Of a DNA stretch of 64,000 nt, positions 17,402-25,968 are shown one piece after another. The DNA comes from DATCRE01 sp964235605. Lineage in GTDB: Bacteria; Bacteroidota; Bacteroidia; Cytophagales; Cyclobacteriaceae. The number at the start of each line of letters is the position of its first letter. The first letter of the stretch is position 1. The notes under the pieces are model-generated. The model was not told the DNA's origin. It searched no databases and saw only the letters and a list, made by a program, of their open reading frames with translations. The stretch spans positions 1 to 64,000 of the forward strand of contig CAXSCR010000014.1 of assembly GCA_964235605.1 (NCBI GenBank). Direction: 5' to 3'. The position numbers and the translations under genes are program-made.

Positions 17402-17803
17402 ATGGATTTCAATAAAATAAAGGAAAACGGGATTATGGGATTGAGCGTGGCCGCAGGTGTTGGTGTCGCTGTTCTTTTGGTTCGTCAGTTTGGCGATAAA
17501 GCGCCAGTATGGGCAAAGTCGTTACTCGCTTTAGCACCAGGTCTTGCGTTGTCGCTTATGTCAAAAAACAAATTTTTGATTTCTGGTGGATTAGCAATGT
17601 TAGGCACAGGTATGATTGTAGGCGCAAAACAATTGACTGAAGGCAAATCAGGTTTGCTATTGACAATCAATCAAAACTTGCCGGCCTTATCTGGTACTGA
17701 TGATAACAACACGCAGTACTTACCACAACTTCCGGCCCATGATAGCGCACTGTTATCTGGCATTAACGGATTAGGTATGCCTGATAATATGCTTTTAAGC
17801 TAA
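17402..17803 (+). CDS. Small virion-type membrane protein
   Basis: 133 residues with three hydrophobic segments in the first 80 (IMGLSVAAGVGVAVLLV; LLALAPGLALSLM; ISGGLAMLGTGMIVGA). The last 50 residues are soluble and end SGINGLGMPDNMLLS. It sits directly before the capsid candidate. The terminal LLS is shared with the protein at 27300, and INGLG recurs in other late proteins. No family recognised. Probably a virion membrane component. Confidence 0.55.
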   Translation: MDFNKIKENGIMGLSVAAGVGVAVLLVRQFGDKAPVWAKSLLALAPGLALSLMSKNKFLISGGLAMLGTGMIVGAKQLTEGKSGLLLTINQNLPALSGTDDNNTQYLPQLPAHDSALLSGINGLGMPDNMLLS

Positions 17804-17870
17804 CACGAGAGTGGCAATAATTTTTTAAACATCAACAACCATTTTTTTCAACTTCATTAATCAATTAATC

Positions 17871-18650
17871 ATGCAACAACTAAAGAATAAATTTATTACA
17901 GCAATGGCAGTTTTTGCTATTGCATTTTGCGCACTCGCTCTGAATTCATACGCACATAATGATTTAGTTTCAGCAACCCGTTATTTCGCTTTTGCAGCAA
18001 TGGCATTTTTGTCACCCGTTGGTGCGCATGCAGCTTCATCATTGGGAACGTGGGGAGAGCCTGCCGGTATTGCAGCACTTAAAAGAAACTGGAACCGGTT
18101 AGGTTTTAAAACACAGGCAGAAGCAGCAAACATACAAGGCATTGACGATACCATCTACATACGCAAAAGTATCACAGGTATAAGCGGTGTATATAGATTG
18201 ATAGATGCGAGTAACGTAAAAACTGCTGGCATTACAAACATTGATAAGAATCGTTTTCCTGAAGGTTATAACTTAGGTATAGAAGGTATTCGTGTTGCGC
18301 AAGGCAGTCACGCTACTATTACAGATCCGAAAAACATTATTAATTATACGGCTGTGAATGGATCAGTTGAAGCTGAATTCCGTCATGCTGAATTGGTTAT
18401 AACTCAGGATAGCAAAGAATTATTACGCTTGCCAATATCTTCAATGCTTGCCCCTGCGGCAACCACTATAGGTACATTGAAAGAAGCTGCGTATTCATTA
18501 AAGGATAACGCAATTGTACTCGTAGAAACACTTCCTTTCGAAATCAACATTGAATTCCCTGCGGCTGTGGCCACATCATCTGCATCAAGTAGCAAATTCC
18601 ATGTGGAAGTAGAATTGTACGGCAAAAAGACAGTAAGAAAATTCGTTTAA
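17871..18650 (+). CDS. Candidate major capsid protein, beta-rich
   Basis: 259 residues. Residues 8-28 and 36-54 are hydrophobic, the second ending VGAHAASS, which resembles a signal-peptidase site. The remaining 200 residues are predicted beta-rich with features of a jelly-roll (GYNLGIEGIRVAQGS; AELVITQDSKELLRLPI; VLVETLPFEINIEFPAA; FHVEVELYGKKTVR). The gene stands alone with a 67-base AT-rich leader and is followed within 25 bases by the strongest hairpin in the element, as expected for a very highly expressed product. No HK97-type motif. A single or compact double jelly-roll fold is possible; this is inference and needs structure prediction. Alternatively it is a minor spike or pilin-like protein. 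Confidence 0.5.
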   Translation: MQQLKNKFITAMAVFAIAFCALALNSYAHNDLVSATRYFAFAAMAFLSPVGAHAASSLGTWGEPAGIAALKRNWNRLGFKTQAEAANIQGIDDTIYIRKSITGISGVYRLIDASNVKTAGITNIDKNRFPEGYNLGIEGIRVAQGSHATITDPKNIINYTAVNGSVEAEFRHAELVITQDSKELLRLPISSMLAPAATTIGTLKEAAYSLKDNAIVLVETLPFEINIEFPAAVATSSASSSKFHVEVELYGKKTVRKFV

Positions 18651-18671
18651 TCAAATCTCTATCTGATGTAA

Positions 18672-18700
18672 AAAGGCTGCGCAGTTGCGCAGCCTTTCTT
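18672..18700 (+). terminator. Strong terminator after capsid candidate
   Basis: Perfect 12-base GC-rich arms AAAGGCTGCGCA / TGCGCAGCCTTT with a 2-base loop and a T-rich end, 22 bases after the stop codon. It probably lowers expression of downstream genes relative to 17871. Confidence 0.9.
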
Positions 18701-18729
18701 TCAAAATATCACCTTTTTAATTAATCAAA

Positions 18730-19131
18730 ATGATAGAAGATAAAATTAAACTCGATGCTAAAAAATGTACCATCGTTAGTGGTACAACAGGAGGAACTTT
18801 ACGGGAAGTTATATATAGCCCGGATTCATCCTATGATGAAATTATTGGAGTTGAAGCATATCAAAATTCAGATGGTGGCGTAGCTAATGGCTATTATCAA
18901 ATAGGCATATCTGATACAGATAAAGCGTATGTTGAGATGTGTCATAAAAACACGTTGATTACTTCAAGTGCGGTTGACCAGAGAGGAAAAACACGTGCTG
19001 TAAATATTCCTATTCGAAAAGGAAATGATCTTAAGATCAGAATCTACTGGCCATCTACAAGTGCAATTGGTTCTGATTTAGAACTAGAACTAGTATTCGT
19101 GTTGCGCAGAAAAGTAGCTCCTTCAATCTAA
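18730..19131 (+). CDS. Small beta protein, candidate minor capsid or vertex protein
   Basis: 133 residues, predicted all-beta (EIIGVEAYQNSDGGVANGYY; AVNIPIRKGNDLKIRIYWPS; DLELELVFVLRRK). Size and strand order fit a single jelly-roll. It lies just after the capsid candidate, where penton or second capsid proteins are found in membrane-containing tailless viruses. No signal or membrane segment. Inferred only. Confidence 0.45.
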   Translation: MIEDKIKLDAKKCTIVSGTTGGTLREVIYSPDSSYDEIIGVEAYQNSDGGVANGYYQIGISDTDKAYVEMCHKNTLITSSAVDQRGKTRAVNIPIRKGNDLKIRIYWPSTSAIGSDLELELVFVLRRKVAPSI

Positions 19132-19144
19132 CCAGCACGACAAT

Positions 19145-19453
19145 ATGCCAGACGTTAAAAGAAAACTTAAAATAGAACAACGTTCTTCCTCTGTTGATTT
19201 TAATATCGATCTGGATGAAAATGTATTGGGTGTAACGATAGAGAACACTGGTACATCACTAGTGTTTGTAGCGTGGAATGAAAACGCCAGCCCTGGCAAA
19301 GGAACAACTCTTCCAGGTACTAGTAAGTCATTTGGCTTGGGATGGCCCTATTGCCTATCAGGACAAAAATTAAGTATTGCTTTTGACAACACAGGTTCCC
19401 CGAATACCTCTGTAATAATTTTCAGAGACGGCGGCCCTATAAGTAACTGTTAA
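19145..19453 (+). CDS. Small beta-sandwich protein, probable structural component
   Basis: 102 residues, all-beta (SSSVDFNIDLDENVLGVTIE; TSLVFVAWNENASPGKGTTL; LSIAFDNTGSPNTSVIIF). Lies between two structural candidates with 13-base and 2-base gaps. No family recognised. Confidence 0.45.
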   Translation: MPDVKRKLKIEQRSSSVDFNIDLDENVLGVTIENTGTSLVFVAWNENASPGKGTTLPGTSKSFGLGWPYCLSGQKLSIAFDNTGSPNTSVIIFRDGGPISNC

Positions 19454-19455
19454 TT

Positions 19456-20163
19456 ATGCTAGGACTAGGGTCAACTACAAAACGCGAACGCACACACGTC
19501 TATGTTAATTCTATAACAGAACGTGATGCCTATCCTGCTGCACTTCGGGATTGGGGTATGATCATTACGGTTATTAATTATCCTCTTGCGGGTAATGCTA
19601 CAGGCTATCAGCTTACTTACTCTACTGGAGCTTCATTATCAGACAACACAAAATTTGTTGAGTATACAGGTGGTGGTGGCTTAAACGCTACACCAGCTAT
19701 TCAAACATTTACCGCTGATGGTGTTCAAACTGAATTTGCTTTAGCGGAGTCTGAAGCAGTAAAAATTTGGTTTGTAACCTTCGAAGAATCAGTGTTCGCA
19801 TTAGGAAGAAAGTATATTCAACGTCCTGCTAATGCGCCTACACATACAGTGGACAACGTTTCTAAAAAAATCGTTTTTCAATTCGCGCCAGATGCAGACA
19901 CAAGATTAACCATTTATTATTTTACCGCACTTACTATAAGTGATGCCGCGGTGAAGAATCGTGGCGCATGGGACGCATCTACAAATCTATATCCGGCAGC
20001 TGGATCGGGATCTGGTACTGCTGGGGCAATTACAGCTGGTGACTATTGGTACTTTAGTTCACCGGCAACTAATATAGATTCCTCTTATTGGCCTGTAAAA
20101 ACTCTTGCTATATCGCTAATAGACACGCCTGGACAAGATAGTGCTAACTGGAAATTGATATGA
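19456..20163 (+). CDS. Spike or fibre-associated structural protein
   Basis: 235 residues. The C-terminal part has the motif VKNRGAWDASTNLYPAAGSG followed by GAITAGDYWYFSSPATN, a carbohydrate-binding-like module common in phage tail fibres and spikes. The middle reads AIQTFTADGVQTEFALAESE, another typical fibre pattern. It is encoded immediately before the holin-like and beta-helix spike genes. It probably forms part of the receptor-binding complex. It overlaps the next gene by 4 bases. Confidence 0.65.
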   Translation: MLGLGSTTKRERTHVYVNSITERDAYPAALRDWGMIITVINYPLAGNATGYQLTYSTGASLSDNTKFVEYTGGGGLNATPAIQTFTADGVQTEFALAESEAVKIWFVTFEESVFALGRKYIQRPANAPTHTVDNVSKKIVFQFAPDADTRLTIYYFTALTISDAAVKNRGAWDASTNLYPAAGSGSGTAGAITAGDYWYFSSPATNIDSSYWPVKTLAISLIDTPGQDSANWKLI

Positions 20164-20429
20164 ATGACTTAGTAAAACACTTTATTGAAAGGCTTGACCT
20201 TATTAAAAGTTCAGTTGCCATAATTTCAATTTCATTACTGGCATTCCTTTGCTATGCGCTTGTCTATGTTCCTATTCCTGATGGCAATAAAGAAGCACTT
20301 TATATCCTTATCGGGATTATATCAAGTACAGTCACTTTGATTGCTGGCTTTTACTATGGTAGCTCTAAAGGATCACAGAAGAAAGATGAAATAATTAAAA
20401 GTCAGAACGAACAAATTGCAGAAATGTGA
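20160..20429 (+). CDS. Holin-like small membrane protein
   Basis: 89 residues with two membrane helices (AIISISLLAFLCYALVYV; LYILIGIISSTVTLIAGFYY), then GSSKGSQKKDEIIKSQNEQI, a charged helix. The FYYGSSKGSQKK pattern resembles short phage holins and spanin-associated proteins of Bacteroidetes phages. Overlaps both neighbours by 4 bases. Holin role is likely but unproven. Confidence 0.55.
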   Translation: MNDLVKHFIERLDLIKSSVAIISISLLAFLCYALVYVPIPDGNKEALYILIGIISSTVTLIAGFYYGSSKGSQKKDEIIKSQNEQIAEM

Positions 20430-23227
20430 AAACTATTCTATACATATTATTACTAGTTTCATCTTCTTCCGTATTCGGACAGAATTATGATTACAAAGCC
20501 GTAAACACAATATCAGGAAGTGCTACCTATGCAGCAAGTGTAAGTTCGTCCGTCACTAGCTACACTACTAATTTAGGAGTAAGGATAAGGTTTAAAAACG
20601 CTAGTTCGGGCGCATCCACATTAAATCTTAATGGTATAGGAGCCAAGAAAATATTCAAGACTCCTTCCGTGCAAGCTGGCAGCGGAGATCTTATAGATGA
20701 ACAGGTATATGATTTAATCTATGATACTGCGTTAGATGGTGGAACCGGTGGCTTTCTAATTACCACAACACCCAGCGCAGGTGGCGGTGGTGGTGGTAGT
20801 GGCGATATGTTAGCTGCTAACAATCTTTCGGACTTAGTGAGCGCTTCATCAGCGCGAACAAATCTAGGACTAGGCACACTAGCAACGCAGAGCGGAACTT
20901 TTAGCGGAACATCTTCAGGTACAAATACTGGCGATCAGGATTTAAGCGGGCTTGCTGTTAAATCAAATAACCTTGCTGATTTAACAAGCGCTTCATCAGC
21001 GCGAACGAATCTAGGACTAGGCACACTAGCAACGCAGAGCGGAACTTTTAGCGGAACATCTTCAGGTACAAATACTGGCGATCAGGATTTAAGCGGGCTT
21101 GCTGTTAAATCAAATAACCTTGCTGATTTAACAAGCGCTTCATCAGCGCGAACGAATCTAGGACTAGGCACACTAGCAACGCAGAGCGGAACTTTTAGCG
21201 GAACATCTTCAGGTACAAATACTGGCGATCAGGATTTGAGCGGACTTGCTGTTAAATCAAATAACCTTTCTGATTTAACAAGCGCTTCAACAGCTAGAAC
21301 AAATTTAGGGCTTGGTACGCTTGCAACGCAGAGCGGAACTTTTAGCGGAACATCTTCAGGTACAAATACTGGCGATCAGGATTTGAGCGGCCTTGCTGTC
21401 AAATCAAATAACCTTTCTGATTTAACAAATGCTTCAACCGCCAGAACGAATTTAGTATTAGGCAATGTTGATAATACTTCTGATGCTAATAAACCGGTAA
21501 GCACAGCACAGGCAACTGCGTTGGCTTTAAAGTTAAGCACAACCCTAAATCAGAATAAAGTTCTGATTGGTAACGCATCAAATGCGGCAACGTCTTACAA
21601 TGCTTCATACCTAACGCCTGAGCAATATGGTGCTGTAGGCGATGACGCTACCAATGATGCAACGGCTTTTGGTAATCTCATAACCGCTGCAAGTGCATTG
21701 GGTGTGCCGATTTGGATACCGGCAAAAACATACCTGGTAGGATCAACACTTACGATACCGTCAAATCTTAGAATAATAGGATCGGGAGCTGCGTCTATTT
21801 TACATACGACTTCCAATGTGCCAATATTCACGATTACAAGTGCAAGTAATATCACTATTACTGATTTAGTATTTAAAGGAAGTTCAGCTGGCTCTACTCA
21901 ACGAGGAATTTACGCGCATGGTAATGTAGGCTTCACCCAGTTAAGTTTACAAAACATAGTAAGTCGCTGCGGGTTTATAAACTTTGGTGCTGATGGAATA
22001 TATGCAGATTATGTAATAGGGTCTTCCTCAGGTTCGAATCATGAGGGAACTTATCAAATAAGCGATTCATGGTTCACGGGCTGCGCAAATGGTGTATTCT
22101 TTGATGTTCGTGGTGAATACAATCAGATCTCAAATTGTAAATTCTACTTAAATACGACGGGTGTAAGAATGAATGCGGGCAATTGCCACGTCAACAATAA
22201 TTCAATTACAGATAACACGACTGGAATTATAGTTGGCTCAGGCACAAATGATGGGCATGCGATGGCTATAGGTAATAAGATTAACCATAACGGTTCTAAT
22301 ATAACTTGTACTTCAACGGCAACAGGTTATGCATTTATAGGAAACGAAATAATAGCAGGCTCAATAACGCTCAACACTTGTACAGATATTAGATTTTATG
22401 ATAATGATATCAGTACAGCGCCTGTCACATCAACTAACGCTGTTGGTAGTTACTTTGCAAATAACTGTTTTAGAACTACGCCGACAATAACAGTAGCCTC
22501 CGGTAACAATCCAACATTTTTCGGAAACACTTTCCCAGCCGGGACTGTGCATGCATTGGCAATAAATACTATAGCTGGACAAATGCAGTTTACTACTTCA
22601 GGTTCTACCGGGCAGCTAGAAATTAGAAATCCAGCTAATACATTTTCTTATAAAATAGGTGGCGGTGCAATAGTCACGGCAGATCGAAACGTAAACTTTC
22701 CTGTAATAACTAGTAATGAAACATTTGTTTTAACAGCAGTTGCGCAAACCCTGGCAAATAAAACGCTTGGGTCCGGAACAACCTTAACGGTTTCTCCAAC
22801 AATTTCAGACGGTTTAAGAATAACATTCAATCCTGACAACACATCGCCAGGCCTGAATGTAGGTGTTAACGCTACAGATCCTTCAGCTGCTACGAATGCA
22901 GACTTTTGGAATAATTCAACCACAGGCTTCAATATGATGCGTCATGCTAATACCAACTTGGTAATGGATGGCTCACTCATAGCCTCAGGCACTTTAGATT
23001 TCCCAAGTGTAGCAAGTTTAGGAAATCAGGTCTTAACTATAACAGTGACGGGTGCAGCGGATGGTGACGTAGTGACTCTTGGAATACCGAATGGCTCAAA
23101 AACAGCAGGATTAATTTTCACGACGTGGGTGTCAGCCAGTAATACGGTTAGTATAGAGGCTTATAACTCAACAGGCATTGCAATAGATCCTGCAAGCGGA
23201 ACCTTCAAGGTAAGAGTAATCAAATAA
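20426..23227 (+). CDS. Beta-helix tailspike/fibre with tandem repeats and signal peptide
   Basis: 933 residues from a GTG at 20426 overlapping the previous stop. A Sec-type signal (ILYILLLVSSSSVFGQN) covers residues 3-20, which is unusual for a virion spike. Residues about 45-110 are a fibre domain (VRIRFKNASSGASTLNLNGI). Residues about 134-345 hold four full 49-residue repeats and a partial fifth. Residues about 390-700 are a right-handed beta-helix of the pectate-lyase type (YGAVGDDATNDATAFGNLI; TFLVG-like TYLVGSTLTIPSNLRIIG). The C-terminal 120 residues form a beta domain (TLDFPSVASLGNQVLTITV). It most likely binds or degrades a surface glycan during adsorption. Confidence 0.75.
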   Translation: MKTILYILLLVSSSSVFGQNYDYKAVNTISGSATYAASVSSSVTSYTTNLGVRIRFKNASSGASTLNLNGIGAKKIFKTPSVQAGSGDLIDEQVYDLIYDTALDGGTGGFLITTTPSAGGGGGGSGDMLAANNLSDLVSASSARTNLGLGTLATQSGTFSGTSSGTNTGDQDLSGLAVKSNNLADLTSASSARTNLGLGTLATQSGTFSGTSSGTNTGDQDLSGLAVKSNNLADLTSASSARTNLGLGTLATQSGTFSGTSSGTNTGDQDLSGLAVKSNNLSDLTSASTARTNLGLGTLATQSGTFSGTSSGTNTGDQDLSGLAVKSNNLSDLTNASTARTNLVLGNVDNTSDANKPVSTAQATALALKLSTTLNQNKVLIGNASNAATSYNASYLTPEQYGAVGDDATNDATAFGNLITAASALGVPIWIPAKTYLVGSTLTIPSNLRIIGSGAASILHTTSNVPIFTITSASNITITDLVFKGSSAGSTQRGIYAHGNVGFTQLSLQNIVSRCGFINFGADGIYADYVIGSSSGSNHEGTYQISDSWFTGCANGVFFDVRGEYNQISNCKFYLNTTGVRMNAGNCHVNNNSITDNTTGIIVGSGTNDGHAMAIGNKINHNGSNITCTSTATGYAFIGNEIIAGSITLNTCTDIRFYDNDISTAPVTSTNAVGSYFANNCFRTTPTITVASGNNPTFFGNTFPAGTVHALAINTIAGQMQFTTSGSTGQLEIRNPANTFSYKIGGGAIVTADRNVNFPVITSNETFVLTAVAQTLANKTLGSGTTLTVSPTISDGLRITFNPDNTSPGLNVGVNATDPSAATNADFWNNSTTGFNMMRHANTNLVMDGSLIASGTLDFPSVASLGNQVLTITVTGAADGDVVTLGIPNGSKTAGLIFTTWVSASNTVSIEAYNSTGIAIDPASGTFKVRVIK
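20825..21460 (+). repeat. 147-bp in-frame tandem repeats inside the spike gene
   Basis: Four full units begin at 20825, 20972, 21119 and 21266, with a partial fifth from 21413. Units 2 and 3 are almost identical at the DNA level, and units 4-5 carry synonymous drift. Each encodes 49 residues containing TNLGLGTLATQSGTFSGTSS and GDQDLSGLAVKSNN. Such near-identical units can expand or contract by recombination. Confidence 0.9.
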
Positions 23228-23233
23228 AAGAAG

Positions 23234-23557
23234 ATGGATCACTATCAAGCAATGATGTTTCTAATCTTCCTTTTGATTAATGTCATCATGTTTACCTATC
23301 TGGCCTCTTTTGTGTTTTCGTTTTTCAAGCATAAAGAAGTTAGAGATAAAGTAATCCAGGCAATTGAAAATGGCGACAATGTTGCGCATACACAAGATGC
23401 ATTCAAGGCAGTAACGCTAAGTTTTGCCATCGTCTTTGGGTGGGCTGATGCAGATATATTACTGGCGTGGGCGATGTATCCTGAACAGAATTTATTGCCT
23501 CACGTAGGATTTTTTACAGTAATATTTGGCGGTGCACTAGGAGTAAGTTTTAAGTGA
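23234..23557 (+). CDS. Small membrane protein
   Basis: 107 residues with an N-terminal helix (MMFLIFLLINVIMFTYLASF), a charged middle (KHKEVRDKVIQAIENGDNVA) and one or two C-terminal hydrophobic segments. Follows the spike by 6 bases. No family recognised. A second holin or a virion membrane protein are both possible. Confidence 0.5.
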   Translation: MDHYQAMMFLIFLLINVIMFTYLASFVFSFFKHKEVRDKVIQAIENGDNVAHTQDAFKAVTLSFAIVFGWADADILLAWAMYPEQNLLPHVGFFTVIFGGALGVSFK

Positions 23558-23581
23558 AAATTGAAAGGGAGGAAATAATGA

Positions 23582-24004
23582 ATGTTCATTCCATTAGAAG
23601 TTATAATAGTTTGGTTTGTTGTCTTTATATCTGTCTGCATAATGTCAATTATACTAGGCATAAAACTAAAACATACAAAAGTTCAATTAGCGCAGCAACG
23701 GGAAATGCTAAGATTGCAAACTGAAATATTAACTTCTCTGGATAAGGAAATTAGATTAATAATTTATGAGATCAATCATTACTTTTTAAATCCTGTTTTT
23801 AAACGACTAAGAGGACTGTGTAATGTTAAAGCACCAACATGGAGAAACATTTGGAAAAATATAAAGCACATGCACCATGCACGTTCACTTGTTAAGGACC
23901 TACAAAGATTGCATGAAGTTGACAAGGTTATGTATGCAGTTGCTGAAAGCCTCGAGGATGAATTAAAAAAAACAGTTAGGAAGTTAGCCGAAATGAAAAC
24001 ATAA
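23582..24004 (+). CDS. Membrane-anchored coiled-coil protein
   Basis: 140 residues. The N-terminal helix (VIIVWFVVFISVCIMSIILG) is followed by a long charged helical region (LAQQREMLRLQTEILTSLDK) and a basic, Trp-containing part. A clear Shine-Dalgarno (GGGAGG at about 23567) precedes the ATG at 23582, which is unusual in this element. It could be a spanin-like or virion protein. Unknown. Confidence 0.5.
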   Translation: MFIPLEVIIVWFVVFISVCIMSIILGIKLKHTKVQLAQQREMLRLQTEILTSLDKEIRLIIYEINHYFLNPVFKRLRGLCNVKAPTWRNIWKNIKHMHHARSLVKDLQRLHEVDKVMYAVAESLEDELKKTVRKLAEMKT

Positions 24005-24020
24005 AAAAACAACCACCTGA

Positions 24021-24710
24021 ATGGAAACGGATAACATAAAAATCAAACAACCAAAAGCACAAGCACCAAAGAAGTGCCAACTAGAATCTTGCGGTGAGGA
24101 GTACATACCTAAGAATGCAAGAAAAAAATATTGTTCATCATCATGCAATGCGAAAGCTTCAAAGCTTCGATTTGCTGAGAATTACAACGTAACACAAAAT
24201 CCTATGAATGGCCTAAGTGGTATGACTGCCCAACCTGGTATCTACGCAATACCGCCACACGCTATAATGATGATTGATCATCATAAAGCACAAGCATCAA
24301 GATGGGAAGCAAGTTTTGATAAAGAAGTAGGAAGGCGTGAAGAAGCTGAAAAGCAGGTAAGGGATTTAAAAGACCAGATTGCGCAAGACGATAACCCAAA
24401 AGGTGCTTTAGGTTTTGTTCAGAATAATCCTGAGCTACTTAATAAAGCAATGGAAATATTCGGTCCGGCCATAGCAGGATTCTTAACGAAAAAAATGGAT
24501 GGGTCTACTCAGTCTGCAATTGAAGGCACTAACACCTTTATCCAGGGCCCCGATTCTGAATATGTTAGAATGTTTAGCATGTGGATGACAAAAATTTCTC
24601 CTGAAACGCAAAAAAATGTGTGGCAACTTCTTACCGTGTTAAGTCACCAGGACGAAGAGAAGATGAATTATTCAATACTTAGTCTCTTACAGCAATGGCA
24701 TCACCGCTAG
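24021..24710 (+). CDS. Zinc-finger protein with coiled coil
   Basis: 229 residues. The N-terminal Cys pattern CQLESCGEEYIPKNARKKYC continues SSSC, a treble-clef-like finger at residues 15-40. A flexible MNGLSGMTAQPG follows, then a helical/coiled middle (KEVGRREEAEKQVRDLKDQI). The C-terminal 90 residues are helical. Possibly binds virion or host DNA. The next small gene starts inside its last codons. Confidence 0.5.
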   Translation: METDNIKIKQPKAQAPKKCQLESCGEEYIPKNARKKYCSSSCNAKASKLRFAENYNVTQNPMNGLSGMTAQPGIYAIPPHAIMMIDHHKAQASRWEASFDKEVGRREEAEKQVRDLKDQIAQDDNPKGALGFVQNNPELLNKAMEIFGPAIAGFLTKKMDGSTQSAIEGTNTFIQGPDSEYVRMFSMWMTKISPETQKNVWQLLTVLSHQDEEKMNYSILSLLQQWHHR

Positions 24711-24874
24711 GACAAATTAAAACGGTTACTATAGAAGTACCCGAAGAAAAAGCGGAAAGTTTAAAAACGATGGCAAGTATTAGCGTAGCCGCTCTAAAGA
24801 TTATCGCAGAAGCCAGTAAGAAGCCCGGCATTGAAGCGAAATTGTTTTTAGCTAAAACCCTTGGACAGATATAA
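24695..24874 (+). CDS. Small protein, 59 residues
   Basis: ATG at 24695 overlaps the end of the zinc-finger gene by 16 bases. It reads MASPLGQIKTVTIEVPEEKA, then ISVAALKIIAEASKKPGIEA, a strand-helix arrangement. Codon pattern and close packing support a real gene. No family recognised. Confidence 0.5.
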   Translation: MASPLGQIKTVTIEVPEEKAESLKTMASISVAALKIIAEASKKPGIEAKLFLAKTLGQI

Positions 24875-24896
24875 AAGTACTTTAAAACGAAAGCTT

Positions 24897-25499
24897 ATGA
24901 GTTTAGGCATACCGATTCAAATGTTAAATGGCCTGGGATGTAGTTGTTCTTCCCAAATACCAAAGGGTTTTGGTTCTACGACAGATTACGACCAAATCAC
25001 AATTGGTGGTAAAGTGTACAGTGCTAACCAAATTTTAGATAAAACAATTGTTGCCGGTAAAGACACAAAAATTTACAGCGGAGTTAATGGGACACCCACA
25101 GTATTAGGTACAATCAAGGCAGGACAGCCGATTGGTATTGTGTTTTCCTATTTACGGCCAGAGCAAGGTGGTGGTAGATCATGGCTAATGTTTGAAACCT
25201 CTTATAACAAATATTTTTACGTTCCCAATGAAGCTGCAAGCGCAACTGGCTTAATTAGTCAAGGTGTTAAAACAGTTAAGGAAGAAGTTAAACAGGAAGA
25301 AGTTGACAAACTGAAAGAAGAATCTCCTGTAGAATACTACTTAAGCAAGTACGGTACAAAAGCAATTCTTATTGTTGGCGGAATTGTTATCGCGGTTGCT
25401 TTTGGCAAAGAGGTCATTAAAGGACTACTATCAAAAAAAACAACGCCAACTCCATCATTAAGCGGTACACGAAAACGCAAACGGAAACCTAAAAAATAA
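24897..25499 (+). CDS. SH3-like protein with C-terminal membrane helix and polybasic tail
   Basis: 200 residues from the ATG at 24897 (a TTG at 24861 would add 12). Residues 9-14 are MLNGLG, then GCSCSS. The middle (about 55-125) looks like an SH3-type domain (KDTKIYSGVNGTPTVLGTIK; RSWLMFETSYNKYFYVP). A helix at about 160-180 (AILIVGGIVIAVAFGKEVI) is followed by SLSGTRKRKRKPKK. By the positive-inside rule the tail faces the cytoplasm or, in a membrane virion, the DNA. Likely a virion membrane protein. Confidence 0.6.
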   Translation: MSLGIPIQMLNGLGCSCSSQIPKGFGSTTDYDQITIGGKVYSANQILDKTIVAGKDTKIYSGVNGTPTVLGTIKAGQPIGIVFSYLRPEQGGGRSWLMFETSYNKYFYVPNEAASATGLISQGVKTVKEEVKQEEVDKLKEESPVEYYLSKYGTKAILIVGGIVIAVAFGKEVIKGLLSKKTTPTPSLSGTRKRKRKPKK

Positions 25500-25520
25500 T
25501 TCAAATTCATATTTACTACT

Positions 25521-25952
25521 ATGGCAAACAAAGCAAAGAAAATTAAAAAATCAACGGAAGAAGGCTCTACTGAAGAATCAATCATTGGTCTGGTTATTCT
25601 CAGGGGAAAACATGTGGTGTCTGACTCAAACGGAAACATTAGTGAAGTAGGTCTTACCCTTGCGCCACAGGATGAACAAGATGTAACACTTGAAATTGCT
25701 GTTACAGAAGAGTTTGCCGACACTCTGAAAGTGGATGAACTTTACAATGCTGTCATAACAAAAGGCAAGGGAACTAACAGCTTTAAAGTTGTATCGCTTA
25801 ACGAACTAGACAATGGCAAGTATGATGAGAAAATGGTGTTGGCTGGCGACTTAAGGGGCCATTTACACCTTGCTATTAGAAACGATCAGGAAGAATTCTT
25901 CTGTGAAGAAAAGGAATATTCCTTGGCGTTATCGGTCGTAGAAGCTGAATAG
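25521..25952 (+). CDS. Beta-rich structural candidate
   Basis: 143 residues. A lysine-rich N-terminus (MANKAKKIKKSTEEG) is followed by all-beta segments (ESIIGLVILRGKHVVSDSNG; QDVTLEIAVTEEFADTLKV; HLHLAIRNDQEEFFCEEKEY). No membrane segment. No family recognised. Located in the late operon next to the muramidase, so probably a virion component. Confidence 0.45.
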   Translation: MANKAKKIKKSTEEGSTEESIIGLVILRGKHVVSDSNGNISEVGLTLAPQDEQDVTLEIAVTEEFADTLKVDELYNAVITKGKGTNSFKVVSLNELDNGKYDEKMVLAGDLRGHLHLAIRNDQEEFFCEEKEYSLALSVVEAE

Positions 25953-25968
25953 TAAAATTTTAACAATT

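Noticed and set aside
20825..21460. Regular repeats that could be a CRISPR array
   Set aside because: Units are 147 bases, contiguous without spacers, and keep one reading frame inside the spike gene.
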